A DNA stretch of 64,000 bases from an uncultured Veillonella sp. (GCA_900549805.1 URPV01000001.1:1-64000), one strand, 5' to 3'; positions 50,898 to 60,476 are shown, counted from the stretch's first letter. The notes: generated by a model from the sequence alone, not told the origin. A program made the numbers and translations.

Positions 50898-53489
50898 ATG
50901 GCACTCAATGCCCAACAAGAATTGGTGGTTCATGAATTGGACCGCAATCTTCTCTTAGTCGCTTCTGCAGGAACTGGAAAAACGAATACGCTGGCTTATC
51001 GAGTGGCCCATATTCTAGATACAGAAATGGCTCACGCGGACCAAATCCTCTGCATGACCTTTACCAATAAGGCTTGTCGCGAGATGAAGGACCGTATCCT
51101 ATCCTTGGTAGGTCAGGCCGCAAAAGCTGTGGAGGTTTCAACCTTCCACAGCTTTTGTTTTAAGGTTCTTACAGAAGAGGCAAAGCGTAACGAAGAATTA
51201 TATACAGACCTAACCATCTTCGATGAAGAAGATTGCCAGGAGCTTTTTTTGCCCTACAAGCCGGCCTCTATTAAGGCGGCTCGCTTTGGTAACCTCTTGG
51301 GGGCCATCAAGGAAGGCCGGTCACTATACGGTTTCTATACGGAGGATCCTCGAGCTGACTATGAAAAGACCATCCAGGTCATGGACCAAGACCCTAAGGG
51401 GCCTTTGAAAGCTTACTTCACAGGTTTTGACGGTCAGCTATACTTGGGAGACTACCAAGACTTCTTAGCCCATGGGGCTGATTGGTTGGCTCTCTATGAC
51501 CAAGCTTTGCGGAATGTGCACGGTCTGGACTTTATGGATCTCATTACAGGTGTTCATCGCCTCTTCCAAGATCCATCTGTCTGCCAGCGTTGGCGAGACC
51601 GCTATCGCTATATAGCGGTGGATGAAATGCAAGATACGGGCACCTTGGAATATAAGGTTATGAAGGTTCTCTGGGAGGGGAATCGGGTTCTCCTCTGTGG
51701 TGACTACTTCCAAACCATCTACGAGTGGCGAGGGTCTGATCCCTTTCATATCTTAGAGGATTATGTAGAGCACTTTGACCCTGTGAAAGTGACCTTTTAT
51801 GATAACTACCGAGCCAATAAGACTCTCTTCTTAGCGGCTTTTAAGACCCTAGAAGCCATGTTCCCACAAGAGGTAGCTGCTATTTATGACAAGATGCCGC
51901 AATCAGCCTCCCCTAAAGGAGGCAAGCCAATCCTAGTAGAGGCCTGCCGCAATGAATATGAAGAGGCTAAGTTTATTTACGACGCCATCCGGGCCCTTCC
52001 GCGGGAGGATACCATAGGGGTTTTGGTGCGGGATAATAAAAAGGCGATTCGTCTATCTAACCTCTTTGAACGCTTTAATAGGGATTACCCCGAGGCGGAC
52101 CAACGGCCCTTTATGATTATCGATGAGTTCAAGTTCTACCGGCGCCAGGAAATCAAGGACGTCATGGCCTATTTCAAGCTCATCATGAATCCCAATGACG
52201 CTGTATCAGCCCGTCGGATTATTAAACGGTATGTGGCGGGGATCGGTCAGGCCCGCCTCAAGGAACTGGAATCGCCAAAGGTCCGTCAGGCCGGCTTAAA
52301 GCTGACGGACTTTATGGATTTAGCCATCTTTGAAGGGGAGCCTTATGCAGGCCTCTTGCAGGGCTTACAGGACCATACCGTGGTCGTCTATGACGTAGAG
52401 TCCACAGGAACGGATACGACCTCTGATAATATCATTCAAATTGCAGCTATACGCATCGACCAGGATGGAAAGATTCTAGAGTCTTTTGAACGCTTTATTA
52501 AGCCCGCAAAATCGGTCGGACAGTCCGCTGAAGTTCATGGTTTTACCGATGAATTTTTAGCAGAACATGGGGAAGAGCCGGCTAAGGTACTCCAGGACTT
52601 TAAGAATTTCTCCAAGGGGGCAGTCATCGTAGGTCATAATGTTAACTACGATGTATCTATCTTTACCTCGGAACTCCATCGGCATGGCCTAGGGGAACCA
52701 GACTTCAAGGCCATTTACGATACCTTGGACATATTCCGCCGTTTCTATCCTAACCTGCCTAACCACAAGCTAGGCTTCTTATCTGACTACTTCCCGATTG
52801 ACCATAAACCTAGCCATGATGCTATGGATGACATCCTGGCTACGGCCCTCCTCCTCGTCTATGCAGTGGAGCATAATATTCGCCCTACGGAGGATACCCG
52901 TATGGCCCTCATCAATTCCTATAAGGGGGCCTTCGCAGGATTGGCCTCTCAAATGACGACCCTCCGGCGCAAGGCCCAGGTTGAAAAACCATCGGATCTA
53001 TTGGCTTATATCATGAAGGATATGGGCATTTTAGATTATTACCAGGAACGGCATGAGGGACCGCGGGTCGAGCGTATCCGTGACCTCTACCGAATTTTAG
53101 TAGACCTAGATCAAGACTATGCCTCTGTAGGCAGTCGGGACCGATTATCCCTTATCGTACAATTAGCAGCTTTGACCGCAGGGGAACCGGTTAATCAAGG
53201 AAAGCGTAAACATGCGATCCCTATCATTACGGTCCACCAAGCTAAAGGATCTGAATTTGCCCACCTCTTCTTGGCAGGCCTTAATGAGGGAACGTTCCCA
53301 TCCTTCTTAGCAGAAAAAGAGGGCCGTCTAGAGGAAGAAAAGCGCCTCTTCTATGTGGCCATTACCCGGCCTAAGGAAGATTTGACCATCACCTATATAC
53401 GAGAGAATGAACGGGGCCGGTCTAGTAAGCCCTCTTCTTTCTTAGGTTACTTGCCTCAGGATAGGGACCTAGTTAAGATCGTTCAATAA
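50898..53489 (+). CDS. UvrD/PcrA-type helicase with an internal DnaQ-family 3'-5' exonuclease domain
   Basis: An 863-residue SF1 helicase. Walker A ASAGTGKT lies at about 22-29, motif Ia MTFTNKA, motif II AVDEMQDT near 240, motif III LLCGDYFQTIYEWRG near 268, motif IV FYDNYRANKTL near 305, motif V VHQAKGSEF near 778 and motif VI FYVAITRPKEDL near 817. Between IV and V, about residues 493-660, is a DEDDh exonuclease: YDVESTGTD (Asp, Glu) near 497, VGHNVNYD near 578 and SHDAMDD (His, Asp) near 638. All catalytic residues of both parts appear intact. ATG 50898 follows GGAGG. It sits at the end of dnaX-ybaB-recR-bofA, suggesting a DNA repair role. Confidence 0.92.
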   Translation: MALNAQQELVVHELDRNLLLVASAGTGKTNTLAYRVAHILDTEMAHADQILCMTFTNKACREMKDRILSLVGQAAKAVEVSTFHSFCFKVLTEEAKRNEELYTDLTIFDEEDCQELFLPYKPASIKAARFGNLLGAIKEGRSLYGFYTEDPRADYEKTIQVMDQDPKGPLKAYFTGFDGQLYLGDYQDFLAHGADWLALYDQALRNVHGLDFMDLITGVHRLFQDPSVCQRWRDRYRYIAVDEMQDTGTLEYKVMKVLWEGNRVLLCGDYFQTIYEWRGSDPFHILEDYVEHFDPVKVTFYDNYRANKTLFLAAFKTLEAMFPQEVAAIYDKMPQSASPKGGKPILVEACRNEYEEAKFIYDAIRALPREDTIGVLVRDNKKAIRLSNLFERFNRDYPEADQRPFMIIDEFKFYRRQEIKDVMAYFKLIMNPNDAVSARRIIKRYVAGIGQARLKELESPKVRQAGLKLTDFMDLAIFEGEPYAGLLQGLQDHTVVVYDVESTGTDTTSDNIIQIAAIRIDQDGKILESFERFIKPAKSVGQSAEVHGFTDEFLAEHGEEPAKVLQDFKNFSKGAVIVGHNVNYDVSIFTSELHRHGLGEPDFKAIYDTLDIFRRFYPNLPNHKLGFLSDYFPIDHKPSHDAMDDILATALLLVYAVEHNIRPTEDTRMALINSYKGAFAGLASQMTTLRRKAQVEKPSDLLAYIMKDMGILDYYQERHEGPRVERIRDLYRILVDLDQDYASVGSRDRLSLIVQLAALTAGEPVNQGKRKHAIPIITVHQAKGSEFAHLFLAGLNEGTFPSFLAEKEGRLEEEKRLFYVAITRPKEDLTITYIRENERGRSSKPSSFLGYLPQDRDLVKIVQ

Positions 53490-53523
53490 GGAAAATTAGG
53501 GGCTAGCAGCCTTATGGATTTAC

Positions 53524-53545
53524 TATATCAATATATTTTGATATA
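53524..53545. promoter_or_regulatory. Inverted repeat upstream of the pseudouridine synthase gene
   Basis: TATATCAA and TTGATATA are separated by 6 bases. It lies in the AT-rich gap and could be an operator or part of a promoter. Confidence 0.3.
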
Positions 53546-53581
53546 CTTTTCCTATTAGATTGCACTATGAAAGGGGGCCCA

Positions 53582-54505
53582 ATGGCACGTAAAAGCTACC
53601 GTGAAGACGACATTGTAATCGATGTTGCCGCTGATCAAGCCTCTATGACCCTAGGGTCCCTATTAGACCATAAGGGGTATCCACGTAAGTCCATGAAGGG
53701 CCTATTCGATGATAAGCTAGTCCTCCTCAATGGTCATAAGACCAACCCTAAGGCGGTCTTAGCTAGCGGAGATCAGATCCGCCTACAGATGCCTAAGGAA
53801 AAGTTAGACTACGACCCAATTTCTATGGATTTGACCATAGTCTATGAAGATCATGATATCTTGGTACTAGATAAACCAGTGGGCATTACCGTCAATTCTC
53901 AAGGACAGGTTTCGCTAGCTAATGGCATTGCTTCTTACTTTAAGGACCAGGGGATCAAGCGGAAAGTTCGTTTTCTGAATCGCCTAGACAGGGATACATC
54001 AGGTTGTGTCGTCATTGCTAAGTCTGGCCTGGCTCAATCCATTTACCAAGGGCAGATGGATCACCATAGTTTTAGAAAGTTCTATCGGGCACAAGTACAA
54101 GGAGACTTGCAGAAGGCCGACCTATCTTCTGATCAGGAGGGCATAGAGGCCACTGATATTTGCAATGTATTGACCCAAATCTGTAAGACCGTCTATTCTT
54201 TGACCTTCCCCATGGGGCGAGCCGCTGATGGCATTCATCAAGAAGTGAGAGCCGATGGAAAGAAGACCCGGACAGATTTTGAAATCCTGGACTATGATCA
54301 AGTTAAGGACCAAACCCAGGTGGAGGTAGAACTTTTTACAGGCCGAACCCACCAAATCCGTCTGGCCTTTGCCCACTTAGGTTATCCTCTGGTAGGGGAC
54401 ATCCTTTATGGGGCCAAACCAACAGGTAAGCCCTTCTCCCTTCGCGCGCATAAGATTATCTTTAAGCATATGCGTGATGGGCACAAGGTGACTTTGGACG
54501 TATAG
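53582..54505 (+). CDS. RluA-family pseudouridine synthase
   Basis: A 307-residue tRNA or rRNA modification enzyme. An N-terminal S4-like part (residues about 15-80) leads into the catalytic domain, where the nucleophilic Asp sits in FLNRLDRDTSGCV. The supporting motifs ILVLDKPVGITVN, the KKTRTDFEIL turn and FTGRTHQIRLAFAHLGYPLVGD are present. It is of the RluD/YlyB type; the target base is not fixed by sequence. AAAGGGGG precedes ATG 53582. Confidence 0.92.
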   Translation: MARKSYREDDIVIDVAADQASMTLGSLLDHKGYPRKSMKGLFDDKLVLLNGHKTNPKAVLASGDQIRLQMPKEKLDYDPISMDLTIVYEDHDILVLDKPVGITVNSQGQVSLANGIASYFKDQGIKRKVRFLNRLDRDTSGCVVIAKSGLAQSIYQGQMDHHSFRKFYRAQVQGDLQKADLSSDQEGIEATDICNVLTQICKTVYSLTFPMGRAADGIHQEVRADGKKTRTDFEILDYDQVKDQTQVEVELFTGRTHQIRLAFAHLGYPLVGDILYGAKPTGKPFSLRAHKIIFKHMRDGHKVTLDV

Positions 54506-54516
54506 AAGCTTTACTT

Positions 54517-54559
54517 AAAAAGGAGTCCCTCCTAGACAAGTCTAGGAGGGACTCCTTTT
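54517..54559. terminator. Bidirectional terminator
   Basis: AAAAGGAGTCCCTCCTAGA pairs with TCTAGGAGGGACTCCTTTT around a 4-base loop, serving the convergent pseudouridine synthase and permease genes. Confidence 0.92.
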
Positions 54560-54615
54560 GGATTTATTAGCTATACTAGTTTTTCTATAGGCTTCTAGCT
54601 TTCATAGGAAAGAGG

Positions 54616-56025
54616 TCACTCTTTCTTCTTAGATTCGGCATCGCTTAGGTCTATGATTTCTTCTTCTAGAGGGTCTGGTACGTCCGAATGGAGCATGGAA
54701 TAAAAGGCCCAGAGGATGATAAACCAAACCGGCGTAAATATAAGGGCAATCCGGGTGTCTGGGGAATAGGCTAACATAATCAAGATGAAGGCGAAGAAGG
54801 CCAAGATTAGGTAATTAGAAATAGGGTAGAGAGGCATCTTAAAGGAAGAAGCCTTAGCCAGTTCTGCCTTTTGTTTGCGGTACTTGAGATGGCAGATGAC
54901 CATCATTGCCCAGATAAAGATGAAACAGAAGGTAGAAATCGAAGTAATCATGACGAATACTGCTTCTGGCATGACATAGTTGAGGACAACGGTGATGAGC
55001 AGGACTGCTGCAGAGAAGATGGTCGCTTGGTAAGGGACGCGGGAGCCTGTGAGGTGACGCATGGTCCGAGGGGCATGACCTCGTTGGGAAAGGGCGTAGA
55101 TCATACGGCCTGTGGAGAAAATTCCTGAATTGGTAGCAGAGGCAGCGGAGGTCAAGACAACAAAGTTGATGATGGAAGCCGCTGCAGCAATCCCTATAGC
55201 AGAGAAAACGGCTACAAATGGACTCTTAGCAGGGTTTACCGCAGTCCAAGGGTAAATGGACATGATGATGGCCAAAGCGCCCACATAGAAGATAATAATG
55301 CGAATAGGGATATTATTAATGGCCATAGGAATGACCTTTTTAGGATTTTCTGTTTCCCCAGCGGTGAGGCCCACCAGTTCGATACCGGTAAAGGCGAATA
55401 CAACCATTTGGAAGGAGAGGATAAAGCCCCCTATGCCATTAGGGAACCAGCCCCCGTAATTCCAAAGATTGGTGAATGAGGAAGGACCTGCATCGGTAGA
55501 GAAGCCTGTCATAATCATGACGCCGCCTATGATGATGAGGGAGAGGATGGCGATGACCTTAATGAGGGCAAACCAGAATTCTAGTTCTCCGAAGTGTTTG
55601 ACCGCCGTTAAATTCATGAATAAGAGAATTAGTAAAACTACTAGGGCTGGAATCCATTGGGGTAACCAGGGTATCCAAAACTGCATGTATTGGCCTACGG
55701 CCGTCAAGTCCGCCATGGCTAAGGATAACCAGCAGAACCAATAGGTCCAACCGGTGATGAAGGCAGCCCTATCGCCCAGATACTCTTCTACGAAGTCCAC
55801 GAAGGAATGGTAGCCTGTATTGGACAATAGTAATTCGCCCAAGGCCCGCATAATGAAGAAACAGATGGTGCCCGTAATTAAATAGGCTAGAAGGATGGAA
55901 GGGCCTGCTAAGTGGATGGCCCGGCCGGAACCCAAGAAGAGACCCGTACCGATGGCGCCACCAATGGCAAGGAGTTGTACGTGCCGATTCTTGAGGCCCC
56001 GGCTCAATTGACGATGTCGAGTCAT
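54616..56025 (-). CDS. cycA: APC-family amino acid permease, CycA-like (D-serine/D-alanine/glycine)
   Basis: A 469-residue permease with 12 helices. It follows the CycA sequence closely by eye: LSRGLKNRHVQLLAIGGAIG at the N-terminus, MRALGELLLSN, ITGWTYWFCW, FGELEFWFALIK, AFTGIELVGLTAGE, PIRIIIFYVGAL and SAASATNSGIFSTGRM. It takes up small neutral amino acids such as glycine, alanine and their D forms with protons. GAAAGAGG precedes the ATG. It lies downstream of the NCS2 gene but is separated by a terminator. Confidence 0.88.
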   Translation of the reverse strand: MTRHRQLSRGLKNRHVQLLAIGGAIGTGLFLGSGRAIHLAGPSILLAYLITGTICFFIMRALGELLLSNTGYHSFVDFVEEYLGDRAAFITGWTYWFCWLSLAMADLTAVGQYMQFWIPWLPQWIPALVVLLILLFMNLTAVKHFGELEFWFALIKVIAILSLIIIGGVMIMTGFSTDAGPSSFTNLWNYGGWFPNGIGGFILSFQMVVFAFTGIELVGLTAGETENPKKVIPMAINNIPIRIIIFYVGALAIIMSIYPWTAVNPAKSPFVAVFSAIGIAAAASIINFVVLTSAASATNSGIFSTGRMIYALSQRGHAPRTMRHLTGSRVPYQATIFSAAVLLITVVLNYVMPEAVFVMITSISTFCFIFIWAMMVICHLKYRKQKAELAKASSFKMPLYPISNYLILAFFAFILIMLAYSPDTRIALIFTPVWFIILWAFYSMLHSDVPDPLEEEIIDLSDAESKKKE

Positions 56026-56161
56026 GGATAACCTCTTTCATAGTAAACAATAAAACATAGTATATATCATAGTATGTCCACTCTAAAAAAGCAAGTGTAC
56101 TTTATATATAGACATATAACGAATGGATTCATTACGAAGCCTTATAGGGCTCGCTAGGCAT

Positions 56162-56210
56162 AATAAAAGGAGGGGCTAGTTAATCGATTCTGATTAACTA
56201 GCCCCTCCTG
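56162..56210 (-). terminator. Terminator after the NCS2 permease gene
   Basis: A 17-base stem (AGGAGGGGCTAGTTAATC with its complement) has a T-rich tail on the minus strand. Confidence 0.92.
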
Positions 56211-56238
56211 GGTATTGTTCGTATATTATTAGGAACCC

Positions 56239-57606
56239 CTAGAACCATACATAGCGGATAATTACTAAGATGGCTAGGATATACATGATCTTAGAGACTT
56301 CCTTGGCCCGACCAGCGATGATCTTGACCAAAGGATAGGCTACGAGGCCAGCGGAGATGCCTTCTGCGATGGAGTAGGCAAAGGGCATAACCGTGATAAC
56401 CAAGAAGGCAGGGAAGCCTTCTGTCCAGTCATCAAAGTCGATGTCGCGAATGGCACCGATCATGAAGGCGCCAACCATAACTAAAACCGGTGCAGTAGCA
56501 CAGTTTGGTACCAAGACGAGAATCGGTGCGAAGAGGAGGGCGATGAGGAAGAGAATCCCTGTAGCGATGGCTGTGAGACCTGTTTTACCACCGGCTGCAA
56601 CACCAGAGGCGGATTCGATAAAGGCCGTTACAGTGGATACCCCCAAGAGGCCGCCTAAGGATACACCGACTGCATCTACGGTCATAGCCTTACCGAGACC
56701 AGGGAATTCATTGGTCTTAGGGTTGGCGATGCCCGCTTTGGTCGCTGTACCAATCAAGGTCCCCATGGTATCGAAGAGTTCTACAAAGGTAAAGGAGAAG
56801 ATGATGGTGATGAGGCCCATATGGAAGGCACCAGGAATATCTAAGGCGAAGATGGCTGCTTGGCTAAAGTCAGGAATCGCCATCAAGGAAAGGTGGTCAG
56901 GTAATTGGGCCACGCCTGTAGCATAGGCTAGGATGGAGGTGACGATAACACCGATGAGGAGGGCACCCCCTACTTTGCGAGCCACTAAGATTGCCGTAAA
57001 AGCTAAAGAGAAGAGGGCTAGAAGGGTTTCTGGATTTTTGAGGTCGCCGAGGGCCAAGAAGGCTTGGGAAGCCGGTGGTGTGATGTTACCACCATGGGCC
57101 GCCGCAGCGGCCAAGATGTCTGGAGCCAGGGAGAGGTTGATGACTACGAGACCAGAGAGTTTAAGGCCGATAAAGGTAATGAAGAGGCCAATACCGGTGG
57201 TGATGGCAATCTTCATAGAGGCAGGAATACCTTCTACGATCATTTGACGGATTCGGGTAGCCGTGAGAATGAGGAAGACGATACCGGAGATGAAGACTGC
57301 GCCTAGAGCTGTCTGCCAGGAGATGCCCATACCCAATACAACCGTAAAGGAGTAGAAGGAGAGAAGGCCAACCCCTGGTGCTAGGGCGATAGGATAGTTG
57401 GCAATGAGGCCCATGAGGATAGATGTAATGCCCGCAGCCAAGCAAGTACCGATGAGGACAGCATCCTTGGACATACCTGCTATAGATAGAATATTAGGGG
57501 CTAAGAAGAGGATGTAGGCCATGGTGATAAAGGTGGTCAAGCCGGCGATAATCTCGGTCTTAACCGTGGTGCCTCGTTGGGTGAGGCCGAAAAGTTTCTC
57601 TAACAT
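56239..57606 (-). CDS. NCS2-family purine permease (guanine/hypoxanthine, PbuG/AzgA-like)
   Basis: A 455-residue membrane protein with about 12-14 segments. The AzgA-type features are the N-terminal TEIIAGLTTFITMAYILFLAPNIL, ALAPGVGLLSFYSF, the central FVELFDTMGTLIG and the SSxGVAAGGKTGL-like stretch SASGVAAGGKTGLTA. It imports purine bases for salvage and fits with apt and guaA in the window. ATG 57606 follows AAAGGAGC; the frame runs 18 codons further without a site. No purine riboswitch is seen upstream. It is divergent from the Rrf2 regulator. Confidence 0.92.
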   Translation of the reverse strand: MLEKLFGLTQRGTTVKTEIIAGLTTFITMAYILFLAPNILSIAGMSKDAVLIGTCLAAGITSILMGLIANYPIALAPGVGLLSFYSFTVVLGMGISWQTALGAVFISGIVFLILTATRIRQMIVEGIPASMKIAITTGIGLFITFIGLKLSGLVVINLSLAPDILAAAAAHGGNITPPASQAFLALGDLKNPETLLALFSLAFTAILVARKVGGALLIGVIVTSILAYATGVAQLPDHLSLMAIPDFSQAAIFALDIPGAFHMGLITIIFSFTFVELFDTMGTLIGTATKAGIANPKTNEFPGLGKAMTVDAVGVSLGGLLGVSTVTAFIESASGVAAGGKTGLTAIATGILFLIALLFAPILVLVPNCATAPVLVMVGAFMIGAIRDIDFDDWTEGFPAFLVITVMPFAYSIAEGISAGLVAYPLVKIIAGRAKEVSKIMYILAILVIIRYVWF

Positions 57607-57638
57607 GAGAAGCTCCTTTCTCATACAATACACGAAGT

Positions 57639-57688
57639 ATATGCTTAGGTAGTAAAGCACTATTTATAAGATTAACTAATAAGCATAT
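57639..57688. promoter_or_regulatory. Spaced inverted repeat between the NCS2 and Rrf2 genes
   Basis: ATATGCTTA at 57639-57647 and TAAGCATAT at 57680-57688 form a perfect 9-base inverted repeat 32 bases apart in the divergent promoter region. A possible control site for the permease; function inferred. Confidence 0.35.
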
Positions 57689-57800
57689 CGATAATTATTA
57701 TGTATATATCTATAAATATAGTTTATCATGGGCAAAGTATTTTGAAAATGAATAAATTCGACTATAATAAAGGGGTATTAGAAATTGAGAGGAGTCTGTC

Positions 57801-58229
57801 ATGCGAATTTCCACAAAGGGTCGCTACGCCTTGCGTGTCTTGGCTGATATAGCGACAAATGGAACCACTAAGAATGTATCAATCCGAGAAATCGCACAAC
57901 GACAAGGTATTTCCGATAAATACTTGGAAGGAATTGTAGCTCGACTTACCACGGCAGGCCTCTTAAAGTCCGTCCGTGGCAAGTATGGTGGCTATCAATT
58001 GGTTAAGGCCCCTGAGGATTATAACGTGTATGAGATTCTCTATGCTGCGGAGGATTCCATTGCCCTGGTGTCATGTTTAGATGATGATGCGGAAGCTTGT
58101 CCGGTTATGAAGGAGTGTCTGACAGCACCCTTATGGGCCCATTTGCAACATGAATTCAGATTGTCCATGGAGCGTGTATCCCTTCGGGATGTGATGAATC
58201 AGTCTTTCCACTCCTTTGAGGAAGACTAG
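57801..58229 (+). CDS. Rrf2-family regulator, IscR-like
   Basis: A 142-residue winged-helix regulator (MRISTKGRYALRVLADIA, then SIREIAQRQGISDKYLEGIVARLTTAGLLKSVRGKYGGYQL). Three cysteines at residues 92, 100 and 106 are placed nearly as in IscR (92, 98, 104), so an iron-sulphur cluster is likely. In Firmicutes this branch often controls Fe-S synthesis or cysteine metabolism, yet no isc or suf genes follow here; an MFS gene directly abuts. A TATAAT box lies at 57763-57768. Confidence 0.88.
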   Translation: MRISTKGRYALRVLADIATNGTTKNVSIREIAQRQGISDKYLEGIVARLTTAGLLKSVRGKYGGYQLVKAPEDYNVYEILYAAEDSIALVSCLDDDAEACPVMKECLTAPLWAHLQHEFRLSMERVSLRDVMNQSFHSFEED

Positions 58230-59561
58230 ATGGGTATGAATAAAAAGGCACATGATGAGCGAGATAGAGAGCTAGGGGGCATGCGCAATGTGTGGATCAT
58301 CACGCTAGCCATGATGACCCTGGCAATTTGTTACACTATGTTAGTCCCATTCCTACCTGTCTACCTGTTAGAGTTAGGCGTGGATAAGGATTTAGTAGCT
58401 CTCTGGTCTGGCGCTATTTTTTCCATTACTTTCTTTATCGCTGGTCTTATGGCCCCTATATGGGGAAAAATTGCCGATAAGCATGGCAAGAAGATGATGG
58501 CCGTACGGGCTGGCTTTGCTATCGGTATTTCCTATATTTTCTTAGGCCTGGCTCAGGGGCCTTGGCAACTCTTGGCAGCCCGTGCCTTTCAGGGATTTGC
58601 CAATGGGTTTATGCCAGCGGCCATGACCATGGTCTCCCTATCCGTTGTAGATAGTCAGGTAGGGGCAGCCTTGGGCATCTTCCAAACAGGTCTCATCTTA
58701 GGCAATGTGGTAGGGCCTTTTATGGGTGGATTGGTAGAATCTATCGTTGGAATGCGACCTGTCTTCATCGTGTCAGGACTTATCGTAGCCCTTGCAACGG
58801 CAGCTGTTCTTTTCTTGGTAAAGGAACCAAATATGAAAGCGGCCTCTGCTGAGCGTCAAACAGCGTCATCTAAAGAGGTGGACACCTCTGATCAGCTAGA
58901 TGTGGCATCCTCTGACCTAAAGACTGATCAGCCTAAGGCAAAGAAGGCGGCTAGGTCTTCCTCTATCATTAGCGATTTTAAGTTTGTGGCTAAGAATGGT
59001 ATTTTGGTTCAACTCCTTTGGCTCTATTTTTTTGTTCAATGCGCCATTATGATGTTGCAACCAATCCTAGCCCTTTATGTGGGCGAAATGAAGGGGACTA
59101 TGGAAGGGGCAGCTATGCTGTCCGGTATCATCCTCTCCATCGGAGGTATGGCTGGCACTATTACTACTAACCTCTGGGTTCGTTATGGGCAAAAGAAGGG
59201 TTACTTTAGAGTTATTTTCCTTTGCTTTGTAGGGGGTGGCACGGTTCTCCTTTTGCAGAGTCTTCCCTTTGGTGTCCTTTGGTTTGGGGCCCTCCAGATT
59301 CTGGTCGGTTCCTTCCTAGTAGGGGTTAATCCTTCTTTATCAGCTGCTATAACTCTTAATACGGATCCTAGCTTCCGGGGCCGCATATTCGGTATGACTA
59401 CAACGGCCCAACAATTTGGGTCTATGGTGGGTCCTCTCTTCGCCTCTGTCGTATCTACTTACTTGGGTATGCACTGGGTCTTTACACTGACGGGGATCCT
59501 CCTCTTCTACTTAGCTTATAAAGCTTGGCATTTGGATAAGAAGCCTAATCAAAAGGTATAA
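58230..59561 (+). CDS. MFS multidrug-type transporter
   Basis: A 443-residue transporter with 12 predicted helices and motif A in APIWGKIADKHGKK. It resembles the other MFS pump at 28010-29212 in the first half (PFLPVYLLELGVDKDLVALWSGAIFS). A long polar loop of about 50 residues joins the two halves (Ser/Thr/Lys-rich, residues about 205-250). The ATG touches the Rrf2 stop codon directly, with GAGGAAG upstream, so the two are an operon; ATG 58236 is an alternative start. Substrate unknown. Confidence 0.88.
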   Translation: MGMNKKAHDERDRELGGMRNVWIITLAMMTLAICYTMLVPFLPVYLLELGVDKDLVALWSGAIFSITFFIAGLMAPIWGKIADKHGKKMMAVRAGFAIGISYIFLGLAQGPWQLLAARAFQGFANGFMPAAMTMVSLSVVDSQVGAALGIFQTGLILGNVVGPFMGGLVESIVGMRPVFIVSGLIVALATAAVLFLVKEPNMKAASAERQTASSKEVDTSDQLDVASSDLKTDQPKAKKAARSSSIISDFKFVAKNGILVQLLWLYFFVQCAIMMLQPILALYVGEMKGTMEGAAMLSGIILSIGGMAGTITTNLWVRYGQKKGYFRVIFLCFVGGGTVLLLQSLPFGVLWFGALQILVGSFLVGVNPSLSAAITLNTDPSFRGRIFGMTTTAQQFGSMVGPLFASVVSTYLGMHWVFTLTGILLFYLAYKAWHLDKKPNQKV

Positions 59562-59641
59562 GCATAGTCTTGCCTAGGTCTCTTTTTCTTTGATAAGGTG
59601 AGACCTACTTATGTAGCACAGTTATTAGCGTCTATAGTGTT

Positions 59642-59668
59642 GAGCCCGCCTCTTTAGGGGCTCTTTTT
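59642..59668 (+). terminator. Terminator upstream of aroD
   Basis: GAGCCC pairs with GGGGCTC and is followed by five T, 30 bases before the aroD start. Confidence 0.7.
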
Positions 59669-59699
59669 GAAAGCCCTAGAGGCTTATGAGGAGCTAGAA

Positions 59700-60449
59700 A
59701 TGACAAAGATTGGCCCTGTCAGTTTAGGCGGTCGGACTAAGGTCTGCCTACCTATCGTGGCTAAGACCCTTGAAGAGGTCTTAGACCAATGTAAGTCTTT
59801 GGCCACAAAAACCTATGATGTAACAGAGTTACGATTAGATTTTCTAGGTGACGCCTATTGTAAAAAGACTCTTTTGGCGGCAACACAGGCTGTTCGTGAG
59901 GCCCTACCTGATAGGGGCCTTATCGCTACCTGGCGGACTCGAGGCGAGGGGGGCGAGAAGGATTTAGATAGGGATGACTACGTTGATCTCCTAAGGAGTT
60001 TGATTGAATCTGGCTCAGCCGATGCGATAGATTTAGAATACTTCTTCGTGCCTCAAGTTATGAAATCGCTTGTAGATCTGGCCAAGGCCAGGGGCCTTAC
60101 GGTGATTATGAGTAATCATGACTTCCACAAGACACCCAGTCGTGAAGAAATCGTAGATCGTTTACTTGGCATGAGGAAGGCTGGGGCTCAGGTGGCTAAG
60201 TTAGCCTGCATGCCTCAGGGACCAGAGGACCTTTTGACACTGTTAGCAGCAACTTATGAGGTCCATAAGGCTTACCCGGACCAAGCTCTTATTACCATGT
60301 CCATGGGGCATCTAGGTATGTTGAGCCGGGTTTGTGGATCTATTTTCGGCAATTGTCTTAGCTTTGGCACAGTTGGTCAGGCCTCAGCGCCAGGACAGGT
60401 CCCTCTAGACCAGTTACAATCCATCCTAAAGCTCCTAGACCAAGAATAG
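59700..60449 (+). CDS. aroD: 3-dehydroquinate dehydratase, type I
   Basis: Third step of the shikimate pathway. The 249-residue type I enzyme has ELRLDFLGD, ATWRTRGEGG, the catalytic His in SNHDFHKTP and the Schiff-base Lys in AQVAKLACMP near residue 166, followed by TMSMGHLGMLSRVCG. ATG 59700 follows GAGGAG; an upstream TTG at 59667 overlaps a terminator and is not credible. It is on the opposite strand from the aroC-pheA-aroEK run, so the pathway is split locally. Confidence 0.95.
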   Translation: MTKIGPVSLGGRTKVCLPIVAKTLEEVLDQCKSLATKTYDVTELRLDFLGDAYCKKTLLAATQAVREALPDRGLIATWRTRGEGGEKDLDRDDYVDLLRSLIESGSADAIDLEYFFVPQVMKSLVDLAKARGLTVIMSNHDFHKTPSREEIVDRLLGMRKAGAQVAKLACMPQGPEDLLTLLAATYEVHKAYPDQALITMSMGHLGMLSRVCGSIFGNCLSFGTVGQASAPGQVPLDQLQSILKLLDQE

Positions 60450-60476
60450 GGATGACTCATAAAGATGTATATAAAA

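Noticed and set aside
57607..57800. Purine riboswitch in front of the NCS2 permease
   Set aside because: No conserved purine aptamer core on the minus strand; the region is plain AT-rich with one spaced inverted repeat.
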